Origin: Jiella endophytica
GTDB taxonomy: Bacteria > Pseudomonadota > Alphaproteobacteria > Rhizobiales > Rhizobiaceae
Direction of reading: 5' to 3'
DNA: 64,000 bases
Assembly (NCBI RefSeq): GCF_004519335.1
Contig: NZ_SOZD01000001.1
Coordinates: 682,001-746,000, forward strand
Shown here: positions 44,857 through 53,717 of the stretch, piece after piece
Layout: every line of letters begins with the position of its first letter
How positions within the stretch are numbered: the first letter of the stretch is position 1
The notes under the pieces: model-generated
Told to the model about the DNA's origin: nothing
Seen by the model: only the letters and a program-made list of their open reading frames with translations
Databases searched by the model: none
Program-made: the position numbers and the translations under genes

Positions 44857-46970
44857 CCCCGCCTCCGGGGATCACCGGAGATTTGCTGCACGCGGTCGGC
44901 CAGAGCATGCCGGGAGAAGTCCGTTACCGCCCGGTTCGCCGCCGTAGCGGCTGAGGCGTCGGCGACGTCCTTCACGTAGGCCTGCAGGTTGCCCTTTTTG
45001 TCTACGGTGACGCCGACCATGACATTGACGTCCTGACGCCCCGCCGGCATCGCCTGCGCTGATGGTGCGGCGGTCTCGCGCGGGGTGATTGGCGCCAGAG
45101 CATTATTCGGAATGATCGATCCGGACGTGCCGGGGGAGAACAGCTCCGGGCCTTTTTCGCCGACGAGGTAGGTCTTGCCGGAATTGACCGGGCCGCCCGC
45201 CGCTCGGGCGCCACCGAACAGCGACGCCACCGCCGAGAACAGACCGCCGAGCCCGCCGCCGCCCTTCGGGTCGAACAGGCTGTTGAGGGCCATGTCCGCC
45301 AGCTTGTCGGCGATCTTGCCGAGGGCGTTCGTCAGCGCATCAGCGGCCGAGGTGCCGCTTCGCAGATCCTGGATGAAACCGCCCATCACGTCCTTGCCGA
45401 GATCCCGCATTTCCGCGGCGGACTCACGGACAAGGTCCTGCTTCTCGTCGAGCTTGCGCGCCTCTGCCTGTGCGTTGGCGTAGGCCGTGGCCAGCTGCTC
45501 GATCTGCTCGCGAAGCTCAGGCGTTACCTCCACACCGGCGCGCTTTGCCGCGGTGAGAAGATCCTGCTCGGCCCGGACCTTCTCCAGGCTGAAGCCGTAG
45601 TCGTCGATCAGCGGATTGAGTTCGGCCTGCGCTGCCGTCTCTGCCTCGATCGCGGCCGTCTGCTCCTCGATCTGCCGCGTTTCGCGTTCGTACCTGTCGA
45701 CGGTGTCCTTTGCCGTTTTGCTGCCCTTGCCGCCCTTGCTCGCCGAAGGAAGGGTGAAGTCCTTCAGACTGACGGCGCCTCCGTCCTTGCTTCCGAGGCG
45801 AGCGGCCTTGTCGGCCGTGGTGGCGCCGGTGCCGGCGGTGACATCGAAAGCCGAGGCAATGCGGTCGTCGACGACGGAGCCGGTGCCACCAACATAGCTC
45901 TGGGAGAACCGGCGGGCCGCCTCGGCGCTGTAGTCGACGCCCATCATCTCGCCGAGCCGGCGCCAGACCGGCGAGTTGCCGACGCTGTCCAGCCAGGTTT
46001 CGAGAGCCTGGAAGCTTCTCGCGGCGGCATCGATATATTCCGGCATCGCCTGAATGACCTCGGCGACGGCGTCGAGGTTTTCGGTGGCATTCTTCGATGC
46101 GCCGGTGACCTCGTCGAGATGACCGATCAGGAGCGTCATGGCCGTGCCGATCCGGCTCATCGACTGAGAGACTGTTCCCTCGGCACGACCGGCTTGCTCG
46201 GCGAGACTTTCCGATCCGGCGAGGAAGGCCCGGAAGAACGCCTCGGAGGACACCTTGCCGTCGAGGACGAGAGAACGGAGCGTCGAGACCGAACCGCCGG
46301 CCTCCTTCAGCCCGTTCGCCACTGCCTGCAGGATCGGCCGTGCGCCTTCGTTGACCGAGTTGAACTCCTCGGCCCGGATGACACCGCCGCCGAGAGCCTG
46401 GGAGAGCTGCAGGAGCGCGCCCTGCGCTTCGGTGGCCGATGTCCCTGCCACTCTCAGAGCGGTTGCCACGCCTTCGGAGAACTTCAGGAGGTCGCCCTGC
46501 GAGGCGTTCAACTCCTTCGAAGACTGCGAGGCGCGCGAGTAGAGTGTCACCAGTGCGTCGAGGGGTGCCCCCTGCCGCATGGCAATCTGTGAAAGGCTGC
46601 CGAATGTGCTCTTCAGCTGTTCGCCTTCGAGTCCTGTAACCTTGAGGGCGTTTTGCAGGTCGCGATACTGCGCAGCGAACCGGGCGATATCGCCGAGGGC
46701 CTTGCTGCCGGCATAAGCCGCGAGACCGGCGGCGAATGCCTTGCCGTAGCCTCCGATCCGGGTGGAGGTTGCAGCGAGGGCCTGATTGATGCGGGAGGTC
46801 GAGCGGACAACGTCGCGCTCCATCGCCGAGGTGGCGCTGCGGCTGTCCCGGCGCATCTTGCCGAACTCGCGTCCGGTGGTCGCGCTGGCCTTGGCCATGT
46901 TGCGCTCGAGGTCCTTGATCCTGGCTTCCACCAGGACGATCAGACGCTCGCCGTCAGTTACATTCGACAC
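44853..46970 (-). CDS. Tail tape measure protein
   Basis: This is a 705-aa protein with the N-terminal tape-measure domain: a coiled-coil start (ERLIVLVEARIKDLERNMAKAS), then FAAQYRDLQNALKVTGL and GGVIRAEEFNSVNEGARPIL. A Gly/Ala-rich membrane-like segment lies near residue 80. The C-terminal 150 residues carry ALGKIADKLADMALNSLFDPKGGGG, a common ending. By the usual length rule this would give a tail of only about 100 nm. It follows terL by 9 bp. Confidence 0.9.
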   Translation of the reverse strand: MSNVTDGERLIVLVEARIKDLERNMAKASATTGREFGKMRRDSRSATSAMERDVVRSTSRINQALAATSTRIGGYGKAFAAGLAAYAGSKALGDIARFAAQYRDLQNALKVTGLEGEQLKSTFGSLSQIAMRQGAPLDALVTLYSRASQSSKELNASQGDLLKFSEGVATALRVAGTSATEAQGALLQLSQALGGGVIRAEEFNSVNEGARPILQAVANGLKEAGGSVSTLRSLVLDGKVSSEAFFRAFLAGSESLAEQAGRAEGTVSQSMSRIGTAMTLLIGHLDEVTGASKNATENLDAVAEVIQAMPEYIDAAARSFQALETWLDSVGNSPVWRRLGEMMGVDYSAEAARRFSQSYVGGTGSVVDDRIASAFDVTAGTGATTADKAARLGSKDGGAVSLKDFTLPSASKGGKGSKTAKDTVDRYERETRQIEEQTAAIEAETAAQAELNPLIDDYGFSLEKVRAEQDLLTAAKRAGVEVTPELREQIEQLATAYANAQAEARKLDEKQDLVRESAAEMRDLGKDVMGGFIQDLRSGTSAADALTNALGKIADKLADMALNSLFDPKGGGGLGGLFSAVASLFGGARAAGGPVNSGKTYLVGEKGPELFSPGTSGSIIPNNALAPITPRETAAPSAQAMPAGRQDVNVMVGVTVDKKGNLQAYVKDVADASAATAANRAVTDFSRHALADRVQQISGDPRRRG

Positions 46971-46979
46971 AGGATCACC

Positions 46980-48608
46980 TCACGCATAGGCCCAGGCGTC
47001 GACATCGTCGTCGGCGCTGTCGTAGCTGGATCGGTTGCTCTCGCCGCTGGCGCATCGGGACACGGCCATCGCCGAAGCCACGGCGCCGTCGATCGAGAGC
47101 CACTGCCGGGACTTGGTGAACTTGGCGACGTGCCCCTGATCGTTGCGCTTGACGACGACGTTGGCGAAGCAGTGCCGCAGGACGGGATGGGCGCCATGGT
47201 GGAACTCGCCGCCCAGCACGGCGCGTTCAAGCTCATGGATCGCCGGCATCATGAGCGACGGGACCTGTCGGAAGTCGACGGCCGGCAGACCCTTCTCGAT
47301 GATCTTCGGCTGGACCTGCCGCGCCATGAAGGGATCGAACGCGATCTCGCGAACGTCGAAGTCCTCGCAGATGTTGATGATCTTGTTCTCGATGTCCTGA
47401 TAGCTGACGACGTTGCCGGGGGTGGGCAGAATGTGCCCATCCTCAGCCCACGCGCCATAGTTGGCGCCCGCCTTCACCTCGCGCTCGGCGATCGTTTCCT
47501 CCGGGCAGAAGAACCACGGATGGACGAAATACCCGTCTGCCGTCCGCCAGCACGCGACGATGACGGAAAGGTCGACGGTCGAGGAGAGATCGACCGCCAG
47601 CCAACAGGGCTCCTCGCGGAGGTCGTCGAGATCGTAGCCGCGGCGCCCGGCGTCGTAGACCTCCATATCCACGAAAGGATCGGCTGCGGCGTCGAGCCAG
47701 ATATTGAGCTTCAGCTGCTTCAGGGACTGCCGCTCGCCGACACTGCGGTCGGCCCGCTTGGCATGGCGCCGGAAACCGTCGAGGCTGGGATAGCCGTGCT
47801 TAAGGCCGGGGTTAACCTGATGCCAAAGATCCTCGTCGCGCCAGTCGGCATTGCGGTCGGCTTCGAACAGGATCGGCAGGATTGACGGATCGTCGACCTC
47901 GCCGCGTGCCACCTTGCGGGCGTCGTCGATCACCTCGAAAGCCAGATTGTCGTCACCGCGCCCGGCAGTCGTCGCGACGATCAGCAGCGGGTTGTCGGTC
48001 TTGTCGAGGCCGGTGGTGAGCGCCTCCCAAAGGTAGCGGTTCGGCCAGATATGGATTTCATCGGCGAGGACGAAGGCAGGCGTTCGGCCGTGCTGCGGCC
48101 CGGCATCGCCGGAAATGACCTCCAGGTAAGAGCCCTCTTTCGGATAGGTGATCTTCTTCGCCGAGTTGTGAGCGTCATAGACGCGGGTCGCGGCGACGAT
48201 GCGCTTGTCCTCTCTGACGATGCCCACCGCCTCCTTGAAGGCGATGCCGGCTTGCTTGCGATCGGCCGCGGCGAAGATGCACTCACCGGCAGGCTCACGC
48301 TCCGGGCCGATGGTGTGCAGCATGGAAAGGGCCGCCGAGATCGAGGTCTTGCGGTTGCCGCGGGGGAGCAACAGCACCACCGTCTTGACGATCCTGGTGC
48401 CATCGTCGTGGCGCGGGCCATAGATGCGCCGGACGATGCGCTCCTGCCATTCGTCGAGCTGGAAAGCCCGCTTCGGCAGAATGGACTTCGGATGCCGGAG
48501 GGACCGCAGGAAGCGGACCGCCCGCTCGCCATAGCCCAACGGATCGTCGATCTCGCTGCCGTCGTAGATCCACTCAGGAAACGTCGAGCGGGTTGTCACC
48601 GTCGTCAT
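46980..48608 (-). CDS. Terminase large subunit
   Basis: This is a 542-aa DNA-packaging motor of the Terminase_1 type. The ATPase P-loop reads VVLLLPRGNRKTSISAAL. Walker B is in AFVLADEIHIW, and the coupling motif is in LIVATTAGRG. The C-terminal nuclease has acidic residues in LAVDLSSTVDLSVIV, IAFDPFMARQ and DDDVDAWAYA. It overlaps terS by 35 nt. It lies downstream of head and tail genes rather than first, which is unusual. Confidence 0.94.
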   Translation of the reverse strand: MTTVTTRSTFPEWIYDGSEIDDPLGYGERAVRFLRSLRHPKSILPKRAFQLDEWQERIVRRIYGPRHDDGTRIVKTVVLLLPRGNRKTSISAALSMLHTIGPEREPAGECIFAAADRKQAGIAFKEAVGIVREDKRIVAATRVYDAHNSAKKITYPKEGSYLEVISGDAGPQHGRTPAFVLADEIHIWPNRYLWEALTTGLDKTDNPLLIVATTAGRGDDNLAFEVIDDARKVARGEVDDPSILPILFEADRNADWRDEDLWHQVNPGLKHGYPSLDGFRRHAKRADRSVGERQSLKQLKLNIWLDAAADPFVDMEVYDAGRRGYDLDDLREEPCWLAVDLSSTVDLSVIVACWRTADGYFVHPWFFCPEETIAEREVKAGANYGAWAEDGHILPTPGNVVSYQDIENKIINICEDFDVREIAFDPFMARQVQPKIIEKGLPAVDFRQVPSLMMPAIHELERAVLGGEFHHGAHPVLRHCFANVVVKRNDQGHVAKFTKSRQWLSIDGAVASAMAVSRCASGESNRSSYDSADDDVDAWAYA

Positions 48609-48954
48609 CCGCCGCGTCCTCCCTCATAGCTGGCCGCGACCGCGACACAGGAGTGAGGCCGAGTTCCGCGGCGAGGAGCCGGGCCGTCGCCATCGCCTTG
48701 TCTTGCGCCCGGAAGGTCGGAGCGTCGAAGCCAGCCGCGAGGAGCGTTTCCAACTGCCGGACGCGGCCGATCGAAATGCAGTAGTTTTCGAAGCTCGCCA
48801 TGTCGGCGTCCGTCAGGATGCGGCGCTCGACGAGGAGCGGCATGACGCGGCGCCATTCTGCCTTGGCTTCCTTCGACATCCAGTCGGGAGGGGCTTGCAC
48901 AGGTTTATGCAGGCCCCCGTTGTCGATGATCAGCTGCGGCTTGCGTCCCTTCAT
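48574..48954 (-). CDS. Terminase small subunit, P27 family
   Basis: This is a 126-aa protein of the P27-type small terminase family. It opens MKGRKPQLIIDNGG and continues with PPDWMSKEAKAEWRRVMPLL and LTDADMASFENYCISIGR, a typical helical pattern. The C-terminal LAAELGLTPVSRSRP is the conserved tail of the family. It recognises phage DNA for packaging. It overlaps the head-closure gene by 4 bp. Confidence 0.9.
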   Translation of the reverse strand: MKGRKPQLIIDNGGLHKPVQAPPDWMSKEAKAEWRRVMPLLVERRILTDADMASFENYCISIGRVRQLETLLAAGFDAPTFRAQDKAMATARLLAAELGLTPVSRSRPAMREDAADDDGDNPLDVS

Positions 48955-49268
48955 GTCCGCACCTCTTCACAGCGCAGTTCCAGACCCTTGCGGCGGCCGA
49001 TCTCCTTGGTCTCGCGGATGTTGAGCGCCTTGCCCTCGTATAGCACGCGCTGATCGACGGTGACGCCATCCAGCCACCGGATGCGGAAGATCACGGCCGT
49101 GTTGCTGCCCTCGCCATAGGCGCGCTGATATTCCTCCGTGCTGGCCTCGATCAGCTGCGCGCGTAACGTTGTTACGTCAGCCCATGTCTCTGTCGGCGTT
49201 CCGTAATCGTCCACAGTGCTGGTGAAGGCCTGGATTGTGATGGTGCGATCGAGCTTGCCGGCCCTCAT
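48951..49268 (-). CDS. Phage head closure / head-tail adaptor protein
   Basis: This is a 105-aa protein of the SPP1 gp16 / HK97 gp7-like head closure family. It begins MRAGKLDRTITIQAFTSTVDDYGTPTETW, then RAQLIEASTEEYQRAYG, and ends LNIRETKEIGRRKGLELRCEE. It forms the ring that closes the connector after DNA packaging. It is coupled on both sides by ATGA overlaps. Confidence 0.88.
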   Translation of the reverse strand: MRAGKLDRTITIQAFTSTVDDYGTPTETWADVTTLRAQLIEASTEEYQRAYGEGSNTAVIFRIRWLDGVTVDQRVLYEGKALNIRETKEIGRRKGLELRCEEVRT

Positions 49269-49678
49269 GGCGACACCTCAGACACCAGGGTCTCGATCGT
49301 CACGACGCCGTGGGCGGTTTCGCCATCGGGATCCCGCATGAAACGGGTCGAGGAGACGCGGCAGTCGCCGAAATGGAAGCCTTCAATCGATGCGAACCGC
49401 GCCGATTGAACAGATGCCCGGATCGCCCCCGCGATGGCCTTCACGCCGACGAGACCGGCTTCCTTCTTCCAGACATGCAGGGTCGAGTAGACGCGCACCA
49501 CGTTGCGGGCGATGCGCTCCTCGTCGACCTCCTGGTCTTCGCCGAGAATAATGGACGGGTCCGGTGCCGGCCGGCTGTTGCGGTCGAGGATGCTCGCGGC
49601 AGGAACAAGGTCGGTCACACTGGCGGAAACCGCCAGTCTGCCTCGGATGGCCTTCTGAACGGCAAGAGCGGCGCTCAT
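49265..49678 (-). CDS. Tail completion protein, DUF3168
   Basis: This is a 137-aa protein that matches the DUF3168/gp17-like tail terminator family: AVQKAIRGRLAVSASVTDLV, then YSTLHVWKKEAGLVGVKAIAGAIRASV and a C-terminal beta segment. Proteins of this family cap the tail tube at the head-proximal end. It is coupled to the HK97 gp10-like gene by ATGA. Confidence 0.86.
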   Translation of the reverse strand: MSAALAVQKAIRGRLAVSASVTDLVPAASILDRNSRPAPDPSIILGEDQEVDEERIARNVVRVYSTLHVWKKEAGLVGVKAIAGAIRASVQSARFASIEGFHFGDCRVSSTRFMRDPDGETAHGVVTIETLVSEVSP

Positions 49679-50088
49679 GACGTGCCCCGCTTCTTCACCG
49701 CGCGGCGGATCGCCGACTTGATGGCACGGCTGGCCTTCTTGTTGTGAAGCCGGACGGCGGGCCAGAAAAACGGGTGCGCGGGTGCTTTCACCGTGCCGTA
49801 TTCGACGAGGTGCGGATAGCGAACGTCTACGTTGCCAACTGTCACCGCCGCGGCGTTCGTCGGCACCACGGAGGAGCCGCCCGGCTGGCTGTAAGCTGGC
49901 GTCGACCGGCCGCCTGGCGTGACCTCGATCGACCGCTTCAGGTCGCCGCTGACCTCCGGCGCGAGCGCCCGCATCGTCGCGGCCATCTTCTCGGCCTGCT
50001 TCAGAGCCGACCGGGCGCCAGCATCCTGGACGTCCTTCGGTATCGCGGCAAAGCGCGCCTGCAGTTTCGAGAGCCCACCGTCATCCAT
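49675..50088 (-). CDS. HK97 gp10-like phage protein
   Basis: This is a 137-aa protein of the HK97 gp10 family of neck/tail components. It has the family pattern MRALAPEVSGDLKRSIEVTPGG, then YPHLVEYGTVKAPAHPFFWPAVR, and a basic C-terminus RAIKSAIRRAVKKRG. The start at 50088 overlaps the connector stop by 8 nt. The longer upstream frame is in the connector gene and not real. Confidence 0.88.
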   Translation of the reverse strand: MDDGGLSKLQARFAAIPKDVQDAGARSALKQAEKMAATMRALAPEVSGDLKRSIEVTPGGRSTPAYSQPGGSSVVPTNAAAVTVGNVDVRYPHLVEYGTVKAPAHPFFWPAVRLHNKKASRAIKSAIRRAVKKRGTS

Positions 50089-50380
50089 AGGTGTAGCTCC
50101 GATGGTTGCGGATGATGTCCTCCAGGCCGAAGGGGATGGCCATGATGGCCACACCTGCGATCGAGGCTTCCCGGTTTTCGTACCAGTGAGCAGCGAGCAT
50201 CAGGACGGCGTGCTCGATATCGGCAGGTGTTCCGGCCGGGAACTCGATTGCGTCGTCGATCTCGTAGCCGAGCATGGCTTCGACATGCGCCGTTGCGGCG
50301 CCGAGCAGCCCCGTCAGCACCTCGTCGGTGTCAGGAACACCGTTCAGATGTCCTCGCAGAGCGGCCGCATCGAGCGCCAT
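50081..50380 (-). CDS. Head-tail connector protein (gp6-like)
   Basis: This is a 99-aa, mainly helical protein of the gp6-like connector family. It has LRGHLNGVPDTDEVLTGLLGAATAHVEAMLG, then DIEHAVLMLAAHWYENREA and a C-terminal IPFGLEDIIRNHRSYTYG. The last motif is nearly universal in this family. It docks on the portal. Confidence 0.9.
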   Translation of the reverse strand: MALDAAALRGHLNGVPDTDEVLTGLLGAATAHVEAMLGYEIDDAIEFPAGTPADIEHAVLMLAAHWYENREASIAGVAIMAIPFGLEDIIRNHRSYTYG

Positions 50381-50383
50381 TTC

Positions 50384-50659
50384 TCAAAACTCCATTTTTA
50401 CAGGGGCTTGCGTCGTGTTCCGATCGCCGGTTGATGAGGATGGCCGAAAGTCGCAGACCACCCCCGGCCCGCTCTGCACGAGAAGATCAAATTGTTCGCT
50501 CTCTAGCAGTTGATTGTAAGGATCAGCCTGCCATGTTGCGTTGCGGGAGGCGAAAGCCTCTCCGCCAGGGGGCTCGATGTTCCTCGTCCCTTCAGCAACG
50601 GCTCTCTGGCGCTGGGACGGGGAGCCGCTGCGCCGACAAGTGGCCTCAGTCATCTTCAC
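50384..50659 (-). CDS. Small prophage protein, unknown
   Basis: This is a 91-aa ORF between the tail tube and connector genes. It overlaps the tail-tube stop by 4 bp and ends 3 bp before the connector start, which fits a translated gene. The sequence (ADPYNQLLESEQFDLLVQSG and onward) shows no domain I know. Its position would suit a head-tail joining or tail accessory protein. Confidence 0.5.
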   Translation of the reverse strand: MKMTEATCRRSGSPSQRQRAVAEGTRNIEPPGGEAFASRNATWQADPYNQLLESEQFDLLVQSGPGVVCDFRPSSSTGDRNTTQAPVKMEF

Positions 50660-51147
50660 GCTTCGGCCGCTGCGACGCGCACGATGTTGCTGTCGATCTC
50701 CAGCGTGGCGTTCAACTTCATGACGCTGTTGGCCTCATCGAACTGCTCGACGACGCTCATGACGAGGGCGGTGAAATACCGCAGCGATGGCGTGCCGCCC
50801 TGCGGTGCATCGTTGAAGGTCATGCGGAACGAATAGGCATCCCTGGTCTTCTCGGCAGCGACGAGGGCGATCTGGCCAGCGTCGGAATAGTCGATGTCGC
50901 AGACCACGGTCATCGAGCCAGCGTTTCGCGTGCCCTTCAGCTTGCGGGTGCGAGCGCTGAGGATGTGTTCCGTCGTGACGAGGTTTGCCGTGTCACCAGC
51001 AGAACCGAGGTTCGTTGCTCCCCCGATCGTTGTCCAGGTCGGCGATCCGGTGGTGAAGTCGGACGCGGTGAGATCGGTGTCCTGGAATGCCTTCACAGGC
51101 CCGATGTCGAGTTTTGATCCGGCGGTGGCAAACAACAGGTTGGCCAT
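50656..51147 (-). CDS. Major tail (tube) protein
   Basis: This is a 163-aa protein with the short-form tail-tube pattern: an N-terminal beta region, SARTRKLKGTRNAGSMTVVCDIDYSDAGQIALVAAEKTRDAYSFRMTF, and an ending LNATLEIDSNIVRV. These features match tail-tube subunits of alphaproteobacterial siphophages. It lies after the HNH gene. Confidence 0.82.
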   Translation of the reverse strand: MANLLFATAGSKLDIGPVKAFQDTDLTASDFTTGSPTWTTIGGATNLGSAGDTANLVTTEHILSARTRKLKGTRNAGSMTVVCDIDYSDAGQIALVAAEKTRDAYSFRMTFNDAPQGGTPSLRYFTALVMSVVEQFDEANSVMKLNATLEIDSNIVRVAAAEA

Positions 51148-51153
51148 GGGTGA

Positions 51154-51507
51154 TTACCTCTCGGGAGAGCGGCGCTCTTGGCTCTGCTTGGCGCCGGAAT
51201 GACAAGGGGTGCAGAGGGGCTGCCAATTGCGTCTGTCCCAGAACAGCGCCTTGTCGCCCTTGTGCGGCTTGATGTGATCGACGAGGGTCGCCTGTCGCCC
51301 GCATCGGCGGCAGGAGGAATAGACGGCGAGGAAGGCCTTGCTCTCTCGGGTCCATTCGGCGGTGTAGCCTCGGGCCTTCGAACTCGGCCGCTTCTTGTCA
51401 GAGACCGCCTTGCGCTCCTTGTGCCTCTCGACGGCCTTCGGGCAGCGGCTCCCATAGGCATGGATGCCACCGCACAGACCACAGGCTCGGGGAGCGCGAG
51501 AGGGCAT
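51154..51507 (-). CDS. HNH endonuclease
   Basis: This is a 117-aa HNH nuclease. It has a zinc-binding pair CRRCGRQATLVDHIKPHKGD, the central WDRRNWQPLC, and a closing CTPCHSGAKQ. A further pair (CGLCGGIHAYGSRC) lies at the N-terminus. HNH proteins of this size assist terminase cleavage in HK97-type phages. Here it is far from terS and sits between capsid and tail tube. It shares one nucleotide with the preceding small ORF (TGATG). Confidence 0.9.
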   Translation of the reverse strand: MPSRAPRACGLCGGIHAYGSRCPKAVERHKERKAVSDKKRPSSKARGYTAEWTRESKAFLAVYSSCRRCGRQATLVDHIKPHKGDKALFWDRRNWQPLCTPCHSGAKQSQERRSPER

Positions 51508-51674
51508 CAGTCGGCCTTCCTCGACTTGGAGACCTTGAAACGGTGCTCGTCGCCGTCGCGGATGCGGATGACGGTCTCGCCATCATCCTCGGTGACGGAG
51601 ACGCCGCCCCTGGTCTTGCGAAGGTCAGCCACGAAGGTGTCGATCTCAGACTGGCTCTTGGTCACGGTGCTCAT
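51507..51674 (-). CDS. Small prophage protein, 55 aa
   Basis: This short gene encodes MSTVTKSQSEIDTFVADLRK and ends basic (EHRFKVSKSRKAD). It overlaps the capsid stop in ATGA and the HNH start in TGATG, so its translation is well supported by context. A beta-hairpin-like middle (GVSVTEDDGETVIRIRDGD) is visible. The function is unknown; head decoration is a possibility by position. Confidence 0.65.
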   Translation of the reverse strand: MSTVTKSQSEIDTFVADLRKTRGGVSVTEDDGETVIRIRDGDEHRFKVSKSRKAD

Positions 51675-52822
51675 GCTGCCGCCACCCCTTCCAGAACCGC
51701 GATTGCTTCGGGCATGACGGTGGCGCCACCGACCCGGCGACGGGCGCGGATCTTCACGATGCCGTTGTCCGCTCCGGTGTAGTCGTCGCGCATGGTCTGG
51801 ATGCCGACACGGTCAACGATCTGATAGCCGGTCCGGAAGTCACCGAACGCAACGGGATAGGCGCCATCGGCGAGATCCGGCATGTCGACCATTTCCACGA
51901 TCGGTCGGCCGAGAAGCGAAGCCGGCGCCGATTCGGTGAGACCGGGCTGCCAGATGAAGGCGCCGTTGGCATCCTTCAGGCCGCGGATAGCCGCGAGAGT
52001 CTTCCGGTTCAGCGCCCAGGTCGCCCGGCGGGCATATTCGGTCGGCAGGGCGTAGTAGAGCGCCATCAGCGCGTCGACGAGATCGGAACCGTCATCCTTG
52101 ACCGGGACAGCTTCGTAGGACGCCGCATCGGCGAGGAAGCCCTTCGGCTTGCCGTTGCCGTCGCCGTTGACGAGAGCCGCTGCCTCCATCTTGGCGAACT
52201 CGCGGGCGATGTGGTTGCGCAGGAAGGCTTCCAGGTCGAGGAAGCTGTCTTCGAGAAGCTGCTGCGACACCGGGACGATCACGGCCTGCTCGAAGACCTC
52301 GATCTTCTGCTGGTCGAAGGCGGGTTCGGAGGTCGGCCGTGGGCCGGTCTCGGTCACCCATCCCGGCTGCACATTCGAGATGAGCTTCGGGATGTAGACC
52401 TCGGTGGTGCCGATCGACATGATGTTCGCGACAGAGCGCATCGGGCTCTGTTCGGAGATCGTCTGCAGAACGCGGGTCGAGAACTCCGGCGCGACGACAT
52501 AGCCGCCGGCGGGGTTCGATCCGAGGTTCAGGGTCTTCTTCTCGACGTCGTCGAGGGCATGGACACCGGAGCGCAGGAAGGTCGAGAGAGCCTTCTTCTC
52601 GATCTCGTCGTCCTTCTCCTGCCTGCCGTCGCCGATCGGGCGGTTGCCCTTGGCTTCCAATTTGTCGATGCGCTCGACGAGCTTTGAGGTGTCGGCCTTG
52701 GTCTCGACGGCCTTCAGGCGATCGTCGACCGACTTCTGGAGATCATCGAGCGACTTGGTGACGATCTCGACGGGATCGCCGTCGTCGCCCTTGAACTCGA
52801 TCGGTGGCATGTGCTGCGTCAT
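51671..52822 (-). CDS. Major capsid protein, HK97 family
   Basis: This is a 383-aa capsid precursor. The first 80 residues are charged and coiled-coil (VTKSLDDLQKSVDDRLKAVE), as expected for the delta domain removed by the protease. The HK97-fold body starts near GGYVVAPEFSTRVLQTISEQSPMRSVANI and continues through WVTETGPRPTSEPAFDQQKIEV. GNGKPKGFL, a typical loop, and AFGDFRTGYQIVDRVGIQTMRDDYT are also present. It is coupled to the protease gene by 4 bp. Confidence 0.95.
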   Translation of the reverse strand: MTQHMPPIEFKGDDGDPVEIVTKSLDDLQKSVDDRLKAVETKADTSKLVERIDKLEAKGNRPIGDGRQEKDDEIEKKALSTFLRSGVHALDDVEKKTLNLGSNPAGGYVVAPEFSTRVLQTISEQSPMRSVANIMSIGTTEVYIPKLISNVQPGWVTETGPRPTSEPAFDQQKIEVFEQAVIVPVSQQLLEDSFLDLEAFLRNHIAREFAKMEAAALVNGDGNGKPKGFLADAASYEAVPVKDDGSDLVDALMALYYALPTEYARRATWALNRKTLAAIRGLKDANGAFIWQPGLTESAPASLLGRPIVEMVDMPDLADGAYPVAFGDFRTGYQIVDRVGIQTMRDDYTGADNGIVKIRARRRVGGATVMPEAIAVLEGVAAA

Positions 52823-53331
52823 GGGTTGGTCCTCATGGTGAGCGCCGCCGTGGCGCGGTTGATGGCCTCGGCGAGCGCTCGGGCCGCGTCGAAGGATTTC
52901 GAGTGGGTGATGCGAGCTTCCGGGTGCGAGGGCTCGCGGACGATGGACACCTCGACGAGCTCGATTGCCGAGAGCACCCTGTTGCGGCCGCGCCGGGTCG
53001 AACCGCGGTCACGGAAGCCGATGGAAAGGCCGTTGAGGCGACCGGTCAGGATCTGCGAGCGCACACCGCGCGCCAGCATCGATTCCTTGAGGTTGAGCCG
53101 CCCTTTGACGTGAAGCCCGTCGTCGCGCTCCTCGATCGTGTTCCACAGCCCGATCAGGGAATCGGTGTCGTGGTTGCGGAGCATCGGCAGCTCGGCCACC
53201 GGCAGCCGCAGCGCACCTTTCACGATGATGTCGCCGGCACGGTCCGGTGTCGCGTAGGGCCAGGCGATGCCCTCGATCGTGCCGTCCACCTCGACGGCGA
53301 GCTGCTTCGTGGTGAGCGTCAGATGGTCCAT
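52819..53331 (-). CDS. HK97-type prohead protease
   Basis: This is a 170-aa serine protease of the U35/Peptidase_S78 clan. The catalytic His lies in LRNHDTDSLIGLW and the catalytic serine region in LTGRLNGLSIGFR. ELVEVSIVREPSHPEARI is the conserved third motif. It should cleave the capsid delta domain. It overlaps both neighbours by a few bases. Confidence 0.92.
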   Translation of the reverse strand: MDHLTLTTKQLAVEVDGTIEGIAWPYATPDRAGDIIVKGALRLPVAELPMLRNHDTDSLIGLWNTIEERDDGLHVKGRLNLKESMLARGVRSQILTGRLNGLSIGFRDRGSTRRGRNRVLSAIELVEVSIVREPSHPEARITHSKSFDAARALAEAINRATAALTMRTNP

Positions 53332-53717
53332 CAGGCATCCCCCCGATGGGCGGTGCGATCAACGGCGAAGGCGTCGACCTGCTGCTGCACCCAATGGACC
53401 CGGAGAAGCCGAAGGAGGTTTGCCGTTGTGAACGGCACCGGCTGGCCAGCCTCGACGATGTCCCAGCGGATGACATGCCTGGCGAGGGCGTTGAGCCGCG
53501 CCTTCTCCCGGTTCGTCGCGCTGATCTTGCCTTCGATATCCGCCATCTCGGCGAGTTCGTCGGCGAAAGCGATACGCGCCCGGTTCGCCGTGTCGCTATC
53601 CGGTCCGACGATCCAGAGCTTGATGCCGGTCGGCTTGCTGTCGATCGGATCGGCGAGTTCGAGTTCTTTGCCGCGGTCCTGGTCGGCGACGTTGTGCAGG
53701 ATCTCGTCAAGCGTCAT
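53331..53717 (-). CDS. Prophage protein between portal and protease, unknown
   Basis: This is a 128-aa protein starting MTLDEILHNVADQDRGKELE, with KPTGIKLWIVGPDSDTANRARIAF in the middle. It resembles small proteins in the same slot of other rhizobial HK97-like prophages and may be a head protein. The start is taken at 53717, inside the portal gene's last 11 nt. Its stop shares a base with the protease ATG. Confidence 0.6.
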   Translation of the reverse strand: MTLDEILHNVADQDRGKELELADPIDSKPTGIKLWIVGPDSDTANRARIAFADELAEMADIEGKISATNREKARLNALARHVIRWDIVEAGQPVPFTTANLLRLLRVHWVQQQVDAFAVDRTAHRGDA

